DNA of 22,090 bases from JBBTXL01 sp038062295 (GTDB lineage Bacteria; Patescibacteriota; Minisyncoccia; GWC2-36-17; WO2-46-25), in contig JBBTXL010000063.1 in assembly GCA_038062295.1 (NCBI GenBank), positions 1 to 22,090 on the forward strand, given 5' to 3'. Positions 21,598 to 22,090 of this stretch are shown piece by piece. Every line of letters begins with the position of its first letter. Positions within the stretch are counted from its first letter, which is position 1. The position numbers and the translations under genes were made by a program. Below the pieces are notes generated by a model. It saw nothing but the letters and a program-made list of their open reading frames with translations. It had not been told where the DNA came from and searched no databases.

Positions 21598-22090
21598 TTA
21601 TCCGACGATCGACTCAATCTCTTCTATCGTGGTGATGCCGGAAAGCACTTTTAGAAACCCGTCTTGCTTCATGGATACCATGCCGCCGCGCTTTGCCATC
21701 TCGGCAAGCTGTGCCTGGGTCGGCTTTGCCACAATGACCTTTTCCGCCTCGTCGTCGATCTGTAAGAGCTCAAACACCCCCATACGGCCTTTGTATCCGG
21801 TATTGTTGCATAGTTTGCATCCTTTCACGCGGGGGATCTGTGCGCGCTCGTCAAACGGAGGGACCGGGACGCGGATGGGCATATCCGCAAACACCGCTTT
21901 GAACTTTTTGAGTTCCTCCGCCGTCGTTTCTTTTTTGAAAGAACACTGTGCGCACACTTTCCGCACCAGCCGTTGCGACAGCATGAGGTTGACCGCCGGC
22001 GCGATGATGGACGGCGAAAGCTTCATGTCGATCAGACGGAGGATGGTGCTTGCCGCATCGTTCGTATGTAGTGTAGAAAAAACCAGGTGG
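21598..22090 (-). CDS. pilB: Type IV pilus/type II secretion ATPase PilB/GspE, C-terminal part (5' end outside window)
   Basis: The frame is open to the window edge. The first visible residues, HLVFSTLHTNDAAST, are the His-box and following strand of the PilB/GspE family, so the Walker motifs lie outside the window. About 163 residues remain: PSIIAPAVNLMLSQRLVRKV, then the zinc-binding tetracysteine formed by VCAQC and GCKLC with NTGYKGRMGVFELL after it. The end, QDGFLKVLSGITTIEEIESI, is typical of the family. PilB drives pilus extension from the cytoplasmic side. The gene is separate from the secretion locus at the other end of the window. It is convergent with the structured RNA. Confidence 0.93.
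   Translation of the reverse strand, partial: HLVFSTLHTNDAASTILRLIDMKLSPSIIAPAVNLMLSQRLVRKVCAQCSFKKETTAEELKKFKAVFADMPIRVPVPPFDERAQIPRVKGCKLCNNTGYKGRMGVFELLQIDDEAEKVIVAKPTQAQLAEMAKRGGMVSMKQDGFLKVLSGITTIEEIESIVG

Noticed and set aside
1..22090. CRISPR arrays, insertion sequences, integrases, tRNA or rRNA genes
   Set aside because: No regularly spaced repeats, transposase or integrase motifs, tRNA cloverleaf arms or rRNA signatures were found on either strand.

Overview
The window looks like part of a chromosome from an ultra-small, host-associated bacterium of the Patescibacteria/Candidate Phyla Radiation, most likely a Parcubacteria-like lineage. This is an inference from four things: a compact layout with 1-11 bp gaps and many ATGA overlaps; a VirB4-PrgI-VirB6-pilin cluster of the type common in those genomes; surface proteins with Ig-like domains; and a type IV pilus PilB fragment. 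TGA and TAG both act as stops, so the standard bacterial code (11) fits. The replication origin lies inside the window (rpmH - dnaA - oriC - dnaN).

Region 1 (2-10335, + strand) is a type IV secretion/conjugation-like operon. It holds a partial membrane-anchored protein, a VirB6/TrbL-like polytopic protein, a proline-rich linker protein, PrgI, a VirB4 split into two in-frame ORFs separated by one TAG, a small membrane protein, a secreted Ig/PKD-like protein, a VirB2-like pilin with a duplicated Cys-rich tail, and a membrane-anchored beta-propeller. Together they would form an inner-membrane channel, its ATPase, a pilin and envelope-exposed accessory parts.

Region 2 (10325-13202, - strand) is the conserved rpmH-rnpA-yidD-yidC operon, with a Wzx/MVF-type flippase coupled to its 3' end. 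The genes are chained by a 1-nt gap and three ATGA overlaps, behind a strong promoter at 13240-13269.

Region 3 (13203-16273, + strand) holds DnaA boxes, dnaA, the AT-rich dnaA-dnaN spacer (probable oriC), dnaN and a small DUF721/DciA-like gene. GC content falls sharply across the end of dnaA, dnaN and the following gene.

Region 4 (16282-21259) holds a bifunctional class A penicillin-binding protein with a C-terminal Ig-like domain (- strand), a short, very acidic protein on a divergent promoter (+ strand), and ruvC-yebC-ruvB (- strand). ruvA is not in the window.

Region 5 (21260-22090) has no protein gene between ruvB and pilB. Instead there is a rod-shaped structured RNA of about 180 nt, preceded by two promoters with consensus -35 and -10 hexamers. 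Its architecture resembles 6S RNA and it is the strongest candidate for an under-described element here. The window ends inside a PilB/GspE ATPase gene (- strand).
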